54,929 bases of DNA from Halalkalibacter alkalisediminis (GCF_028610705.1 NZ_JAQQWT010000005.1:304346-359274); one strand, 5' to 3'; counted from the stretch's first letter, positions 37,678 through 50,726 are shown. Program-made: numbers and translations. The notes: a model not told the origin generated them from the sequence alone.

Positions 37678-39567
37678 CTATTGAGTTTTGGCTAATCGAC
37701 CTTGTTCAAGGTAAACAAGTAGGATTGAAATATCAGCAGGATTAACGCCAGATACTCTTGATGCTTGCCCGACTGACAATGGGCGAACTTGTGCTAGTTT
37801 TTGTCTAGCCTCTGTAGCTAATCCATTGATGGCCGAGTAATCGAGATTCTCTGGAATTTTTTTATCTTCCATTTTCTTCGAACGCTCCACTTGTTGAAGC
37901 TGCTTTTCAATATAACCTTCATACTTTACTTGTATTTCGACCTGTTCAGCTACATCCTCAGAGATCACTTCTTCTGGCGCCTCCACTACTTTCGCTACGT
38001 CTGCATATGTTAGTTCAGGACGCTTTAACAGCATCGTTGCACGAATCGCTTCTTGTAAAGGGGAGGAATTCGTATCTTCTAATAACTGTTTTACTTCCGG
38101 TGAAGGCTTCACAATAATGGCTTCTAAACGAGCTTTTTCTTTGGCAATTTGCTCTTTCTTTTTTAAGAAACGATCATAGCGTTCTTGTTTAATAAGGCCA
38201 ATTTTATATCCGGTTTCCGTTAAACGAAGATCTGCGTTGTCATGACGTAAAAGCAAGCGGTACTCTGCACGGGAGGTCAACAAACGATAAGGCTCATTCG
38301 TACCTTTTGTGACTAAATCATCAATGAGAACTCCAATATACGCTTCGGAACGATCAAGAATAAGTCCTTCTTCGCCTCTTGATTTCAATGCTGCATTGAT
38401 TCCAGCCATCGTCCCTTGTCCTGCAGCTTCCTCATAGCCAGATGTTCCGTTAATTTGACCTGCAGTAAACAATCCAGGTACTTTTTTCGTCTCCAGTGTT
38501 GGCCATAACTGCGTTGGAACAATGGCATCATATTCAATGGCATATCCTGGACGCATCATTCGAACATTTTGTAAACCAGGAACCGATTTTAAAATGTCTA
38601 ACTGCACATCTTCAGGCAAGCTCGTTGATAATCCTTGCACATATACTTCTGAGGTGTTTCTTCCTTCTGGTTCAAGGAAGATCTGATGTCTAGGTTTGTC
38701 ACTAAAACGGACAATTTTATCTTCAATCGAAGGACAATAACGAGGGCCTGTTCCTTCAATCATACCTGAATACATCGGAGAACGACTTAAGTTATTGTTA
38801 ATAATCCGGTGGGTTTCCTCACCCGTGTACGTTAGCCAACAAGGTAATTGATCAGTAATATATTTTGTTGTCTCATATGAAAACGCACGTGGTTTATCAT
38901 CACCTGGTTGAATTTCTGTTTGAGAATAATCAATGGTACTTCCATTTACACGTGGTGGCGTCCCTGTTTTAAAACGAACCATATCAAAGCCAAGTTCTTT
39001 TAAATGATAGGATAACTGCACAGACGGCTGCATGTTATTAGGGCCACTTTCGTAAGATAAATCACCGATGATGATTTTCCCTCTTAAGTATGTTCCTGTT
39101 GTAATTACAACAGCCTTAGCGTGATACTCTGCTCCGGTGTTTGTCATAACCCCTTTACAAATCCCATCTTCTACGATTAAGCGCTCAACCATTCCTTGGC
39201 GTAGTAAGAGGTTTTCTGTTTCCTCAATCGTCTTTTTCATTTCATGTTGATAAAGGTATTTATCGGCTTGAGCACGCAATGCACGTACAGCAGGCCCTTT
39301 CCCAGTGTTAAGCATACGCATTTGAATGTGCGTCTTATCAATGTTTCTGGCCATTTCTCCACCAAGAGCATCAATTTCCCTAACGACGATTCCTTTAGCC
39401 GGTCCACCAACGGAAGGGTTACACGGCATATAGGCCACTGCATCTAAATTCAAGGTTAACATAAGGGTTTTGGCCCCCATTCGTGCTGCAGCAAGGCCCG
39501 CTTCAACTCCTGCATGGCCTGCTCCAACGACGATTACATCAAATTCTCCACCATTGTAATTTATCAT
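37678..39567 (-). CDS. mnmG: tRNA uridine 5-carboxymethylaminomethyl enzyme MnmG (GidA)
   Basis: Protein of 629 residues, normal length. FAD loop [12 protein letters not shown] at about 12-24, [11 protein letters not shown] with the catalytic-region Cys, a second conserved [10 protein letters not shown] motif, and helical C-domain (about 550-620) that binds tRNA and MnmE. With MnmE it modifies U34 of tRNAs reading NNA/NNG codons. AGGAGG lies seven bases before ATG. It follows mnmE by 35 bases. Confidence 0.97.
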   Translation of the reverse strand: MINYNGGEFDVIVVGAGHAGVEAGLAAARMGAKTLMLTLNLDAVAYMPCNPSVGGPAKGIVVREIDALGGEMARNIDKTHIQMRMLNTGKGPAVRALRAQADKYLYQHEMKKTIEETENLLLRQGMVERLIVEDGICKGVMTNTGAEYHAKAVVITTGTYLRGKIIIGDLSYESGPNNMQPSVQLSYHLKELGFDMVRFKTGTPPRVNGSTIDYSQTEIQPGDDKPRAFSYETTKYITDQLPCWLTYTGEETHRIINNNLSRSPMYSGMIEGTGPRYCPSIEDKIVRFSDKPRHQIFLEPEGRNTSEVYVQGLSTSLPEDVQLDILKSVPGLQNVRMMRPGYAIEYDAIVPTQLWPTLETKKVPGLFTAGQINGTSGYEEAAGQGTMAGINAALKSRGEEGLILDRSEAYIGVLIDDLVTKGTNEPYRLLTSRAEYRLLLRHDNADLRLTETGYKIGLIKQERYDRFLKKKEQIAKEKARLEAIIVKPSPEVKQLLEDTNSSPLQEAIRATMLLKRPELTYADVAKVVEAPEEVISEDVAEQVEIQVKYEGYIEKQLQQVERSKKMEDKKIPENLDYSAINGLATEARQKLAQVRPLSVGQASRVSGVNPADISILLVYLEQGRLAKTQ

Positions 39568-39602
39568 TTTAAAACCTCCTTAGCTAACAGCTTGCAAACT
39601 GT

Positions 39603-40979
39603 TTATTTCCCTAAACAAAACTGCGAAAATAGTTGATCAATTAAGCTCTCTTGAACACTATCCCCAATAATTTCGCCTAGTAATTCCCACGTTCTTGTAA
39701 CATCTATTTGAACTAAATCAATCGGTACGCCCATTTCAATAGCGTCTAAAGCATCTTGAATCGTCGTTTTTGCTTGTTCTAAAAGAGCAATATGTCTAGT
39801 ATTCGATACGTACGTTACATCTGCTCCCTCTAGTTGCCCTTCAAAAAATAGATCAGCTATCGCCTGTTCAAGCTGTTCGACACCTTCATCACGTAATAGA
39901 GATGTTGTTACTAAAGGCCTTTTCGAAGCTAATGTTTCAACCGCGCTAAGATCGATTTTTTGTTCGACATCTGTTTTATTAACAATAATGATCACATTCA
40001 TTTTCTCAACCGCTTTAAATAGAGCTTCATCTTCTGGCGACAGTACTTCTCCATAGTTTAACACTAAAAGAATTAAATCCGCCTTTTTTAACACTTCACG
40101 AGAACGTTCAACACCAATTCGCTCGACGATATCTTCCGTTTCTCGAATACCTGCTGTATCAACAAGACGTAAGGGAACTCCGCGTACATTTACATATTCC
40201 TCAATCACATCTCTTGTTGTACCTGGTACATCAGTGACGATCGCTTTGTTTTCATGCACTAAACTGTTCAGTAATGATGATTTTCCTACATTTGGTCTTC
40301 CAATAATGACAGTCGAAAGACCTTCGCGCAAAATCTTCCCTTGAGCTGCCGTTGCTAGTAACCCATCAATTTCTCGAATAACAAATTGTGCTTTTTCCTG
40401 AAGAAGACTGTGTGTGACTACTTCGGCGTCATACTCAGGATAATCAATGTTGACTTCTACCGAAGCAACCGTTTCAAGCAATGCTTGTCTAAGTACTTGA
40501 ATTTTCTTAGAAAGCTTTCCGTCCAATTGATTAAGTGCAACATTCATCGCCCGATCTGTTTTAGCACGAATTAAATCAATAACCCCTTCTGCCTGTGATA
40601 AATCAATTCTTCCATTTAAGAAAGCTCTTTTCGTAAATTCGCCTGGTTCCGCTAATCTAGCACCATGCTTTAACGCAAGCTGTAATACTCGATTAACCGA
40701 CATGATTCCACCATGGCAATTAATTTCAATCACATCTTCACGAGTATAGGTTCTTGGAGCACGCAAAACAGATACCATCGCTTCCTCTACTCTTTCCCCC
40801 GTCGCGGGATCTACAATATGACCGTACACAATCGAATGTGACGGAACGACTGAAAGAGCATCTTTTCCTTTATATAATTGATCTGCAATCGCAACTGCTT
40901 CGTCACCACTTAAACGAACAATCCCAATTGCCCCTTCTCCTAGGGCCGTTGATATCGCAGCAATTGTATCAGATTCCAT
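39603..40979 (-). CDS. mnmE: tRNA modification GTPase MnmE (TrmE)
   Basis: Protein of 458 residues. N-terminal tetrahydrofolate-binding domain (1-118; [15 protein letters not shown]), helical domain, inserted G domain with [30 protein letters not shown] and NKTD, and the C-terminal FCLGK carrying the family Cys. It supplies the one-carbon unit for cmnm5U34 with MnmG. It begins just below the jag terminator, so it has its own promoter. Confidence 0.97.
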   Translation of the reverse strand: MESDTIAAISTALGEGAIGIVRLSGDEAVAIADQLYKGKDALSVVPSHSIVYGHIVDPATGERVEEAMVSVLRAPRTYTREDVIEINCHGGIMSVNRVLQLALKHGARLAEPGEFTKRAFLNGRIDLSQAEGVIDLIRAKTDRAMNVALNQLDGKLSKKIQVLRQALLETVASVEVNIDYPEYDAEVVTHSLLQEKAQFVIREIDGLLATAAQGKILREGLSTVIIGRPNVGKSSLLNSLVHENKAIVTDVPGTTRDVIEEYVNVRGVPLRLVDTAGIRETEDIVERIGVERSREVLKKADLILLVLNYGEVLSPEDEALFKAVEKMNVIIIVNKTDVEQKIDLSAVETLASKRPLVTTSLLRDEGVEQLEQAIADLFFEGQLEGADVTYVSNTRHIALLEQAKTTIQDALDAIEMGVPIDLVQIDVTRTWELLGEIIGDSVQESLIDQLFSQFCLGK

Positions 40980-41154
40980 TTTTCCACCTCTTTAGATCGT
41001 ATTCAATACATATCATCATCTATTACTAACTAGTATCGACTTTAATGTACAAACCTATAGCTTATATTCGCTCTTTCTTTAAAACTATAGAATATCACAG
41101 CCCCTACAGAATTGCTACGTATGACAAATAGAGCTTTCCCTTACTTAAATGTAA

Positions 41155-41183
41155 AGAAAATCCTCTATCTAACCGATAGAGGA
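41155..41183 (-). terminator. Terminator of rnpA-yidC-jag
   Basis: TCCTCTATC/GATAGAGGA perfect 9-bp stem (41161-41169 and 41175-41183), 5-base loop, T run on the minus strand. Confidence 0.9.
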
Positions 41184-41229
41184 CTGTACCAAAAACGCGT
41201 ATCGTTAAAAGAAATTTCGCAAGTCGACA

Positions 41230-41853
41230 TTACCCCTTATACAACACGATAATATGTCGGTTTACGCCACTTCCTTCAGACTTCGTTTCAACACGTTTAA
41301 CAGATTTAAGTGTCTCATGAACAATTTTTCGTTCAAGAGCATTCATCGGTTCTAATGATAAAGGCTTTTTTTGAGTCGTGACTTTATCAGCTACTCGCAA
41401 TGCTAACTGCTCAAGCGTTTGCTTGCGTCGCTCGCGGTAATCCCCGATATCTAATTCAATTCTCTTATATTTCTGCTCACCACGGTTGCAAACAAGATTG
41501 GTCAAATACTCTAGGGATTCGAGTGTTTGACCTCTCTTTCCAATTAATCGTCCTGCATCATTGCCCTCGGTGAGTTGAAAGAGAATTCTCTGATTTGATT
41601 CCGTTTTAGTAATCATTGTTTCTTGCCCCATTAATGAAACGGTTGTTTGTAAAAAGGTTTGAGCTAATTCAACCGAATCAGGAAGAACTCGGGCTTCAAT
41701 TTTTGCAGGTTTCGAACCAAAAATACCTAAAAAGCCTTTTTGTGGCTCTGAAAGAACACGGTAAGAAAGTTGCTCTTTTGTCGTTTGCAACTCAAGAATA
41801 GCTTTTGCAACGGCCTCTTCAACTGTTTTTCCTGATACGGTTATATAGTTCAC
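41230..41853 (-). CDS. jag: Jag/KhpB RNA-binding protein
   Basis: Protein of 207 residues: Jag-N domain (1-50, [16 protein letters not shown]-type), KH domain (about 85-140; [17 protein letters not shown]) and R3H domain (about 150-205; [20 protein letters not shown]). RNA-binding protein linked to elongation and wall growth in Firmicutes. Its ATG overlaps the yidC stop (ATGA), a conserved coupling with YidC/SpoIIIJ. Confidence 0.95.
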   Translation of the reverse strand: MNYITVSGKTVEEAVAKAILELQTTKEQLSYRVLSEPQKGFLGIFGSKPAKIEARVLPDSVELAQTFLQTTVSLMGQETMITKTESNQRILFQLTEGNDAGRLIGKRGQTLESLEYLTNLVCNRGEQKYKRIELDIGDYRERRKQTLEQLALRVADKVTTQKKPLSLEPMNALERKIVHETLKSVKRVETKSEGSGVNRHIIVLYKG

Positions 41854-42653
41854 TTCTTTTTACCTCCCGCTTTGCCTTTACCCTTAGTCGGTTGCTTTCC
41901 ACCCGCTGTTGCTTCAGCCTTTTTCCCGACATTTGGACCAGTGATAAAATAAGTTTGTGCAATCATAAATAAGTTACCAACTACCCAGTAAAGCGTAAGA
42001 GCTGCTGGGAAGAACAAAGCAAATACGAAAATCATAATTGGCATCATATATAATAAGATTTTCATTTGCGGGTTATCCGTTACCATCATCATCTTTTGTT
42101 GAATAAAAGTAGTGATTCCTGCGATAACAGGAAGTAAGAAGATTGGATCCGGAGTTCCTAATTCTAACCATAAAAATGGCTGATTTCCAATTTCACCTGT
42201 ACGCATAATCGCATGATAAAAAGCAAGTAAAATAGGCATCTGAACTAGTAATGGCAAACACCCAGCTAATGGATTAACACCATGCTCTTGGAACATCCCC
42301 ATCATTTCTTGTTGAAGCTTTTGTTGAGTCTTCTGATCTTTTGCGCTATATTTTTCACGAAGCTTTTGCATTTCTGGTTGAATAGCTTGCATTGCTTTTG
42401 CACTCTTCGTCTGTTTAATCATTAAAGGTAAAAGTACAATACGAATTAAAATGGTCACCACAACAATGGATAATCCAAAATTATTATTAAAAAGATCTGC
42501 AACATAAATGATCAACCATGATAAAGGATAAACTAAGTACGAATCCCAAAAGCCTGTACTATCCTTCGTGATCGGCTCTTCAATATTAAAACAACCTGTC
42601 ATCACAACAAGAAGTCCTACCACCATGGCAATCAAGCCAAATTTTTTCAGCAC
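41850..42653 (-). CDS. yidC: Membrane protein insertase YidC1 (SpoIIIJ type)
   Basis: Protein of 267 residues with a lipoprotein signal ending MTGC (Cys21), five membrane helices and the YidC fold with the conserved positively charged groove region ([22 protein letters not shown], including the groove Arg). The Lys/Gly-rich tail (about 245-267) fits ribosome contact. It inserts Sec-dependent and independent membrane proteins; the oriC-proximal copy is SpoIIIJ in Bacillus and is needed for sporulation. Downstream of rnpA. Confidence 0.95.
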   Translation of the reverse strand: MLKKFGLIAMVVGLLVVMTGCFNIEEPITKDSTGFWDSYLVYPLSWLIIYVADLFNNNFGLSIVVVTILIRIVLLPLMIKQTKSAKAMQAIQPEMQKLREKYSAKDQKTQQKLQQEMMGMFQEHGVNPLAGCLPLLVQMPILLAFYHAIMRTGEIGNQPFLWLELGTPDPIFLLPVIAGITTFIQQKMMMVTDNPQMKILLYMMPIMIFVFALFFPAALTLYWVVGNLFMIAQTYFITGPNVGKKAEATAGGKQPTKGKGKAGGKKK

Positions 42654-42716
42654 GTTTTCTCCTCCTGTCTTTTTTGTTCCTTCATATAAATAATGTACTT
42701 ATTAAAAATGCTATAA

Positions 42717-43070
42717 TCAACGTTGCTTCGATTTTTTTAAGACATGTGCTTTTTTCAAAACATGAAGCAAGCTTTTTTCCACTTCAAAAAAATCCATTGT
42801 AGCTGCTGGTTTTCTCGCAATAACAATGTAATCGTTGCCACCTAAAAGGTCTTCTTCTTTTAAACGGAACACTTCACGTATGTAACGCTTCACTTGATTT
42901 CTTATCACTGCATTTCCTACTTTTTTACTTACAGAAAGACCTAACCTCAAAAAAGATTGTCCTTCTTTGGGAAGCGCATAAAGAACAAACTGCCTATTCG
43001 CAACGGAATGACCATTTTTAAAAACTTGCGAGAACTCTTCAGTTGTTTTAATCCGCTGCTCTTTCTTCAT
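42717..43070 (-). CDS. rnpA: Ribonuclease P protein component
   Basis: Protein of 117 residues with the signature [28 protein letters not shown] that binds the P RNA and precursor tRNA leader. Start [17 protein letters not shown]. It supports 5' tRNA maturation. It follows rpmH after a 240-base gap that holds a terminator-like hairpin and two further hairpins, so rnpA output is likely reduced by attenuation or has its own promoter. Confidence 0.96.
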   Translation of the reverse strand: MKKEQRIKTTEEFSQVFKNGHSVANRQFVLYALPKEGQSFLRLGLSVSKKVGNAVIRNQVKRYIREVFRLKEEDLLGGNDYIVIARKPAATMDFFEVEKSLLHVLKKAHVLKKSKQR

Positions 43071-43180
43071 CTACTACACTCCTCTAACAAGTACATATTA
43101 TAGGTAATAACATGTTAAAAAGGATTCCAACAAACGCTACTCACCATTAGAATCTCCTAAGAAATCGGCTCATAATAAGC

Positions 43181-43276
43181 CATTGGTGCGAGAAACTCTC
43201 ACACCAATGCCAGCAATTATCGCTCATTGCTTAGAGTTCATCCCAAAACGTTCGTTGTTATCTTTGGGACGAACTC
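43181..43276. repeat. Double-hairpin intergenic element between rpmH and rnpA
   Basis: Hairpin 1: CATTGGTG-c-GAGA/TCTC-a-CACCAATG (43181-43209). Core CTCATTGCTTA ends at 43233. Hairpin 2: GAGTTC-a-TCCCAAA/TTTGGGA-c-GAACTC (43234-43276). The core recurs at 33635-33645 and 37656-37666. Confidence 0.6.
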
Positions 43277-43280
43277 CAAA

Positions 43281-43309
43281 AGAAGAAAAAGACCACTGAC
43301 AATCAGTGG
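43281..43309 (-). terminator. Terminator-like hairpin after rpmH
   Basis: CCACTGA/TCAGTGG stem (43293-43299 and 43303-43309) with T run on the minus strand, two bases past the rpmH stop. Confidence 0.85.
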
Positions 43310-43310
43310 C

Positions 43311-43448
43311 CTATGCAGATAATACCTTTCTTCCTTTACGACGACGACGAGCTAATACTTTACGGCCATTTTTTGTGCTCATACGTGCACGGAAACCGTG
43401 TACCTTTTTACGCTTGCGATTATTCGGTTGAAATGTTGGTTTTCCCAT
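43311..43448 (-). CDS. rpmH: 50S ribosomal protein L34
   Basis: A 45-residue protein, very basic, containing [40 protein letters not shown] features of L34 in order. It starts MGKPTF with an insertion relative to the common MKRTF start, and GGAGGTG lies upstream. It is part of the 50S subunit. First gene left of oriC, driven by a consensus promoter at 43497-43526. Confidence 0.97.
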   Translation of the reverse strand: MGKPTFQPNNRKRKKVHGFRARMSTKNGRKVLARRRRKGRKVLSA

Positions 43449-43496
43449 CTATAACACCTCCCTGAGGATTAACTATTTCCAAAGACATTCTTGTAA

Positions 43497-43526
43497 ATTA
43501 TAAAGAACTATGACCCCACTTGTCAA
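43497..43526 (-). promoter_or_regulatory. rpmH promoter
   Basis: -35 TTGACA (43521-43526), 18-base spacer, -10 TATAAT (43497-43502), both perfect, on the minus strand. Confidence 0.9.
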
Positions 43527-43604
43527 GATTCACTTTTTTTATTAAAAGAAACCTCTCAAAATCTACAAACCGATCTACCTTCTGCAAAACTGACTCATCC
43601 CTTC

Positions 43605-44037
43605 TAAAATAACCTGTGGATAAACAAAGTTCGACATTTTACGAGTCTTCCCCAACATTATCGACAAGTTACACACATATATTGTGTTGTGGATATTTTT
43701 TAAACACAAGATAAGGTGTTATGTGGATAAATACAACAAACCGTTGCGACTAAAGGTTTTTTTTGCTATGATTGTAATGTTTTCATTCGTGGACAACTTT
43801 TACTACTTATTTATTGTCCACAGCCTGTGGGTAAAGTTGTGGACATCTTTTTTACGTCTGTGTGTTAGTTCTCCACAGCCTGTCCAGAACTCAGTTTTTT
43901 ATGCTTTTCTACTATATTATTATTTCTGCACATTTATATGTGAATGTATATTTATTCGACTGTATCCGTGAGCTTGTACAAACATTCGACAAGTTCATGT
44001 TTGTTGTTCGTTATTTAGAAAGAAGGAGGCGAAAATT
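43605..44037. other. oriC left part: DnaA boxes upstream of dnaA
   Basis: Perfect DnaA boxes at 43615-43623 and 43732-43740 (minus), and one-mismatch boxes at 43658-43666, 43688-43696, 43814-43822, 43826-43834 and 43869-43877. The dnaA promoter lies among them, so DnaA should repress its own gene. The short plus-strand reading frames here are not genes. Confidence 0.92.
43744..43772 (+). promoter_or_regulatory. dnaA promoter
   Basis: -35 TTGCGA (43744-43749), 17-base spacer, -10 TATGAT (43767-43772), immediately after the perfect DnaA box at 43732-43740. Confidence 0.7.
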
Positions 44038-45390
44038 TTGGAGAATATCCATGATTTATGGGACCAGGCATTAGCTGAAATAGAAAAAAAGGTCAGCAAG
44101 CCTAGTTTTGAGACATGGTTAAAAGCCACTAAAGCAAATGATATTCAAAATGATTTGATTATCATCACTGCACCTAACGAATTTGCGCGCGATTGGTTGG
44201 AAGACCATTATGCAGAGCTCACCTCTGATACGATTGAGCAACTGACAGGAACTCGTCTTAAACCTAAATTTGTGATACCACAACATGAAATGGAAGACGA
44301 TTTTATTCCTGACCCCATCCCTAAAAAACAGTCAAGACAAGATGAAAATGCAGGTAATTCTTCTACGAAAACCATGTTGAACGATAAATATATGTTCGAC
44401 ACATTTGTCATCGGGTCAGGAAATCGTTTTGCGCACGCTGCTTCATTAGCTGTTGCTGAGGCACCGGCTAAAGCGTATAATCCCTTGTTTATTTACGGGG
44501 GAGTTGGGCTAGGAAAAACGCATTTAATGCACGCAATTGGTCATTATGTAATGGATCATAATCCTAATGCAAAAGTTGTCTATTTATCATCAGAAAAATT
44601 CACGAATGAATTCATTAATGCCATTCGCGATAATAAAGCCGTACATTTTCGTAATAAATACCGTAATGTTGATGTTCTTCTTATTGATGATATTCAGTTT
44701 TTAGCTGGAAAAGAACAAACTCAAGAAGAATTCTTCCATACTTTTAATGCTTTGCATGAAGAATCTAAACAAATTGTGATTTCAAGTGACCGTCCTCCTA
44801 AAGAAATTCCAACTTTAGAAGACCGTCTAAGATCTAGATTTGAGTGGGGATTAATTACAGATATTACTCCTCCAGATCTTGAAACAAGGATCGCTATTTT
44901 ACGAAAAAAGGCAAAAGCTGAAAACCTTGATATCCCTAATGAAGTGATGCTTTATATTGCAAATCAAATAGATACAAACATTAGAGAACTTGAAGGGGCT
45001 CTTATTCGTGTTGTCGCATACTCCTCTTTAATTAATCAAGATATGAATGCAGATCTGGCTGCTGAAGCGTTAAAAGATATTATTCCGAATTCAAAACCTA
45101 GAATTCTAACGATTACGGATATTCAAAAACTCGTTGGCGAACATTATCATGTGAAGCTAGAAGATTTCAAGGCGAAAAAAAGAACAAAATCTGTCGCATT
45201 TCCAAGACAAATCGCTATGTATCTATCTCGAGAATTAACCGATGCCTCTTTACCTAAAATCGGAAGTGAATTTGGCGGGAGAGATCACACAACCGTTATT
45301 CACGCTCACGAAAAAATATCGAAATTGCTAGCTACAGATCAAGAATTGCAAGATAAGGTGCAAGAATTAACCGACCTGTTGAGAAATTAA
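44038..45390 (+). CDS. dnaA: Chromosomal replication initiator DnaA
   Basis: Protein of 450 residues. TTG start with AAGGAGG eight bases before; the N-terminus [18 protein letters not shown] matches the family. Domain I (1-85), variable linker (86-112), AAA+ domain with Walker [10 protein letters not shown] at 154-162, VLLIDDIQF Walker B, and the DNA-binding domain IV with the signature [15 protein letters not shown]. It binds DnaA boxes on both sides of its gene, opens oriC and loads the helicase. A weak TTG start may help keep its level low. Confidence 0.98.
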   Translation: MENIHDLWDQALAEIEKKVSKPSFETWLKATKANDIQNDLIIITAPNEFARDWLEDHYAELTSDTIEQLTGTRLKPKFVIPQHEMEDDFIPDPIPKKQSRQDENAGNSSTKTMLNDKYMFDTFVIGSGNRFAHAASLAVAEAPAKAYNPLFIYGGVGLGKTHLMHAIGHYVMDHNPNAKVVYLSSEKFTNEFINAIRDNKAVHFRNKYRNVDVLLIDDIQFLAGKEQTQEEFFHTFNALHEESKQIVISSDRPPKEIPTLEDRLRSRFEWGLITDITPPDLETRIAILRKKAKAENLDIPNEVMLYIANQIDTNIRELEGALIRVVAYSSLINQDMNADLAAEALKDIIPNSKPRILTITDIQKLVGEHYHVKLEDFKAKKRTKSVAFPRQIAMYLSRELTDASLPKIGSEFGGRDHTTVIHAHEKISKLLATDQELQDKVQELTDLLRN

Positions 45391-45439
45391 CTTCAATAAT
45401 CATTGTGAACACTGTGTATAAAGTGAACCAGTCTATTAA

Positions 45440-45566
45440 CACATTACCCACATGTGGATAGACTGGCATTTTAACGACTCATCCACTTATCCACAAATCC
45501 ACAGCCCCTATTACTACTATTACTACTATTTTTAAAACATAAATATATTTATTAAGGAGTTTTGTT
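45440..45566. other. oriC right part: DnaA boxes, DnaA-trios and unwinding element
   Basis: Boxes at 45444-45452 and 45453-45461 (one mismatch each), a perfect box at 45487-45495 and a weaker one at 45496-45504. A short GC patch is followed by TAC/TAT triplets (about 45509-45531), the DnaA-trio pattern, then AT-rich DNA up to the dnaN ribosome site. This matches the B. subtilis basal unwinding system in order and spacing. Confidence 0.92.
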
Positions 45567-46706
45567 ATGCGTTTTTCAATTGATCGAGATCGTTTTGTTC
45601 ATGATGTTCAAAATGTAACAAAAGCCGTTTCTTCAAGAACGACGATCCCTATTTTAACTGGAATAAAAATTGTTGCTCATTCAGAAGGATTAACCCTTAC
45701 TGGTAGTGACTCTGACATCTCAATCGAAACGTTCATCCCAAAAGAAGAGGAAGGATCTGAAATTGTTAGAATTGAAGAGCAAGGAAGTATCGTACTACAA
45801 GCCCGTTTCTTTGCTGAAATCGTAAAGAAGCTTCCTGGTGATAATATTGAATTAATCGTACAAGATCAGTTTGCAACAACCATTCGTTCTGGTTCCTCTG
45901 TCTTTAATTTAAATGGACTTGACCCTGAAGAGTATCCGCGCTTACCACAGTTAGAAGAGGATTTATTATTTCGCTTGCCGCAAGATATCTTAAAAAATGT
46001 CATTCGCCAGACTGTGTTCGCAGTGTCCACTCAAGAAACACGACCGGTGTTGACAGGTGTAAACTTAGAGACTGAGGATAGTGTGCTAATCTGTGCTGCA
46101 ACAGATAGTCACAGGCTTGCGATGAGAAAAGCAGCAATTGAGAAAAATGATGAAGGTCTAACTTTTTCAAATGTGGTCATTCCAGGAAAGAGCTTAACGG
46201 AATTAAGTAAGATTATTGATGACAACAATGAATTAATTGATGTCGTTGTTACGGAAAATCAAATCTTATTCAAAATGAAAAACTTATTGTTCTTCTCTCG
46301 TTTGCTTGAAGGGAAATACCCTGTAACGAAAAGTATGATCCCAACTCAATCGAAAACCACACTAAGACTAAAAACTAAACCTTTTCTTCAAACGCTTGAA
46401 CGCGCTCTTCTTTTATCAAGAGAAGGAAAGAATAATGTCATTAACCTAAAAACGTTGAATAGTAACCTTGTTGAAATTACATCTATTTCTCCTGAGGTTG
46501 GAAAAGTAACTGAAAACATTGAGACGCAAATGCAAGGCGAGGAAATGCGAATTTCCTTCAACGGAAAAAATATTATTGATGCTTTGAAAGTAATGGATAG
46601 TGAGGAATTTGATATTGTGTTTACTGGTGCAATGAGTCCATTTGTCATCCGCCCGATTGAACATGACCATTATTTACACCTTTTCTCACCTGTTCGTACG
46701 TATTAA
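45567..46706 (+). CDS. dnaN: DNA polymerase III beta sliding clamp
   Basis: Protein of 379 residues, start MRFSIDRDRFVHDVQNVTKAVS, AAGGAG before ATG. Three clamp domains with family motifs (SRTTIPILTGI, TQETRPVLTGV, SPFVIRP) and the C-terminal LFSPVRTY. The ring gives processivity to Pol III and recruits repair proteins. Separated from dnaA by the unwinding region of oriC. Confidence 0.98.
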   Translation: MRFSIDRDRFVHDVQNVTKAVSSRTTIPILTGIKIVAHSEGLTLTGSDSDISIETFIPKEEEGSEIVRIEEQGSIVLQARFFAEIVKKLPGDNIELIVQDQFATTIRSGSSVFNLNGLDPEEYPRLPQLEEDLLFRLPQDILKNVIRQTVFAVSTQETRPVLTGVNLETEDSVLICAATDSHRLAMRKAAIEKNDEGLTFSNVVIPGKSLTELSKIIDDNNELIDVVVTENQILFKMKNLLFFSRLLEGKYPVTKSMIPTQSKTTLRLKTKPFLQTLERALLLSREGKNNVINLKTLNSNLVEITSISPEVGKVTENIETQMQGEEMRISFNGKNIIDALKVMDSEEFDIVFTGAMSPFVIRPIEHDHYLHLFSPVRTY

Positions 46707-46718
46707 CCATGGCGGAGA

Positions 46719-46740
46719 ACCGATTTGAAAGGTTTTTTTG
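46719..46740 (+). terminator. Weak terminator-like hairpin after dnaN
   Basis: AACC/GGTT stem with a run of seven T starting 13 bases past the dnaN stop. Short stem, so partial read-through is likely. Confidence 0.4.
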
Positions 46741-46786
46741 AGCTGATTGAATAGGTAAACACAACTTCTTTTAACAAAGACTTGGC

Positions 46787-46815
46787 TTGATAGCTTTGGT
46801 TTAGTACAATATAAA
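46787..46815 (+). promoter_or_regulatory. Promoter before yaaA-recF
   Basis: -35 TTGATA (46787-46792), 17-base spacer, -10 TATAAA (46810-46815). A hairpin GACAGCAA/TTGCTGTC with inner TCA/TGA follows at 46845-46873 in the leader. Confidence 0.65.
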
Positions 46816-46916
46816 GATAGATAATCGAATGAAGGATAAAGAGAGACAGCAACTCACCTAATGATTTGCTGTCTTCACTTTGCTACACAAGCAACAAGAA
46901 GAAAACGGAAAGAGTG

Positions 46917-47138
46917 ATGAAGATGAATCAAGTCGTCATTTCAACAGCTTACATAACACTAGGACAAATGCTTAAAGAGGCTGGAATTATTGATACGGGT
47001 GGCATGGCCAAGTGGTATCTTTCTGAATTTATCGTTTATGTAAATGGTGAGGAAGAAAATCGCCGTGGCAAAAAACTTGTGCCTGAAGATACGGTAACTC
47101 TTGCAGACGGGACGAAATATCAAATTGTTGGAAAATAG
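46917..47138 (+). CDS. yaaA: S4-domain RNA-binding protein YaaA
   Basis: Protein of 73 residues from the ATG at 46917 (GGAAAG upstream); the ATG at 46923 is also possible. S4 fold: ITLGQMLKEAGIIDTGGMAKWYLSEFIVYVNGEEENRRGKKL. In Bacillus this small protein is linked to ribosome assembly and sits between dnaN and recF, as here. Confidence 0.93.
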   Translation: MKMNQVVISTAYITLGQMLKEAGIIDTGGMAKWYLSEFIVYVNGEEENRRGKKLVPEDTVTLADGTKYQIVGK

Positions 47139-47150
47139 GGGGAAGCCCTT

Positions 47151-48263
47151 TTGAATTTGAAACAACTAACATTACGGCAATTCCGCAATTATAAAAAAGT
47201 GGAATTAGCATTTGATCATCAAGTAAATGTTTTCTTGGGGGAAAATGCCCAAGGGAAAACCAATATCATTGAAGCGATCTATGTGCTTGCACTAGCCAAG
47301 TCTCACCGTACTTCTAAGGATAAAGAGTTAATAGGATGGGGAGACGAATTTGCGAGAATTCAAGGGAAACTAGAGAAGAGGTCAAGTAATCTTGAATTAG
47401 AACTTATTCTTTCTGTGAAAGGAAAGAAAGGTAAAATAAACGGCTTAGAGCAAAAAAAGCTTAGTGAATATATTGGGGCGGCGAACGTAGTCTTGTTTGC
47501 ACCAGAAGATTTAAATCTGGTAAAAGGCAGTCCGCAAGTGAGAAGAAGATTTTTAGATATGGAAATGGGTCAAATTAGCCGTGTTTATCTACATCATTTA
47601 GGACTTTATCAAAAAGTTCTCCTCCAACGAAATCATTTACTTAAATCCCTACAGATCGGTAAAGGATCTAAAGAAATGTTAGATATATTAACCGATCAAA
47701 TGATTGTGTTAGCTGCAGAAGTGACGAAAAGGCGATTTGAGTTTATTAAAAGGCTTCAAAAATGGGCTGAACCAATCCATTATGATATCAGCAGGGGGAA
47801 AGAGGAACTAGAGATTCGTTATCTATCTGCTACTAACGTATCGGATGAGATGGATTTGTCGAAAATAAAAGAAGAGTTCTACCAAATGTATGAAAAACAA
47901 AAAACTCGTGAAATTCAACGTGGAGTAACTTTGTTTGGTCCTCATCGAGATGATCTCGGTTTTTCGATTAATGGTCACGATGTTCAAACTTATGGATCGC
48001 AAGGACAACAAAGGACAACAGCTCTTGCGCTTAAATTAGCCGAAATAGAATTGATTTATTCAGAAATAGGTGAGTATCCTATTCTACTTTTGGATGATGT
48101 CTTATCTGAACTAGATGACTATAGGCAATCCCACCTACTTAAAACAATTCAAGATCGTGTTCAAACCTTTGTGACAACAACCAATATCAGTGGAATTGAT
48201 CAACGGACATTAAATCAAGCAAAAATTTGGACTGTATCAGAGGGGACAATTATATCCGAGTAA
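47151..48263 (+). CDS. recF: Recombination/replication repair protein RecF
   Basis: Protein of 370 residues with TTG start at 47151 (GGGGG eight bases upstream), 12 bases after yaaA. SMC-like ATPase with Walker [10 protein letters not shown] at 30-38, signature [18 protein letters not shown] and Walker [13 protein letters not shown]. It helps load RecA at gaps with RecO and RecR. Confidence 0.97.
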   Translation: MNLKQLTLRQFRNYKKVELAFDHQVNVFLGENAQGKTNIIEAIYVLALAKSHRTSKDKELIGWGDEFARIQGKLEKRSSNLELELILSVKGKKGKINGLEQKKLSEYIGAANVVLFAPEDLNLVKGSPQVRRRFLDMEMGQISRVYLHHLGLYQKVLLQRNHLLKSLQIGKGSKEMLDILTDQMIVLAAEVTKRRFEFIKRLQKWAEPIHYDISRGKEELEIRYLSATNVSDEMDLSKIKEEFYQMYEKQKTREIQRGVTLFGPHRDDLGFSINGHDVQTYGSQGQQRTTALALKLAEIELIYSEIGEYPILLLDDVLSELDDYRQSHLLKTIQDRVQTFVTTTNISGIDQRTLNQAKIWTVSEGTIISE

Positions 48264-48279
48264 TGAGGCGGTGGAGCGT

Positions 48280-48564
48280 GTGTTTATACATTTAGGTGGA
48301 GATGTCATTATTAGATCAAAAGAGATTATTGCTATATTAAACTGGGAAGTTCAAGAGCAGTCGCCAATAACAGGCGTTTATTTGAAAGAAGAAGAAAAAA
48401 GAAAAAAGAAAATCGTGATCTCAGAAGATTATATTAAATCTATTGTGCTGACCGATGATGAAATCTATTACTCGCCAGTTTCTTCGTTAACCCTAAACCG
48501 TCGAGCTCAAGGACTCGCTCTATTAGATATGAATGTTGAAATAGAAGATGAAATAGAGCCTTAA
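48280..48564 (+). CDS. remB: RemB-like extracellular matrix regulator (YaaB)
   Basis: Protein of 94 residues from the GTG at 48280, which gives the family start MFIHLGGD; a GTG nine bases earlier is possible. SKEIIAILNWE and SIVLTDDEIYYSPVSSLTLNRRAQ match RemB/YaaB (DUF370-related). In B. subtilis it affects matrix genes. It lies between recF and gyrB as in relatives. Confidence 0.88.
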   Translation: MFIHLGGDVIIRSKEIIAILNWEVQEQSPITGVYLKEEEKRKKKIVISEDYIKSIVLTDDEIYYSPVSSLTLNRRAQGLALLDMNVEIEDEIEP

Positions 48565-48757
48565 ATTCCAGATCTATATTCTTATTAGAGAATTAATGAT
48601 AAAATGAAATGTTCCATAGCGTTTAAGTAGTACGAAATGGATTTGGTCATTATAGCAAGGTAACAATCTTTGCTACGTATACAGAAAAACATAGTAAGTC
48701 GTCTGAACAAATTTTATATAAATATGCAACAAGAACTGATGATAAGATCGATATTGA

Positions 48758-50701
<1,944 letters not shown>

Positions 50702-50726
50702 AATTTCTAATAAAAAAACTTTTTCC

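Noticed and set aside
43684-44074. Plus-strand frames in the rpmH-dnaA gap
   Set aside because: They cross the DnaA-box region and the dnaA start; composition follows the AT-rich origin.
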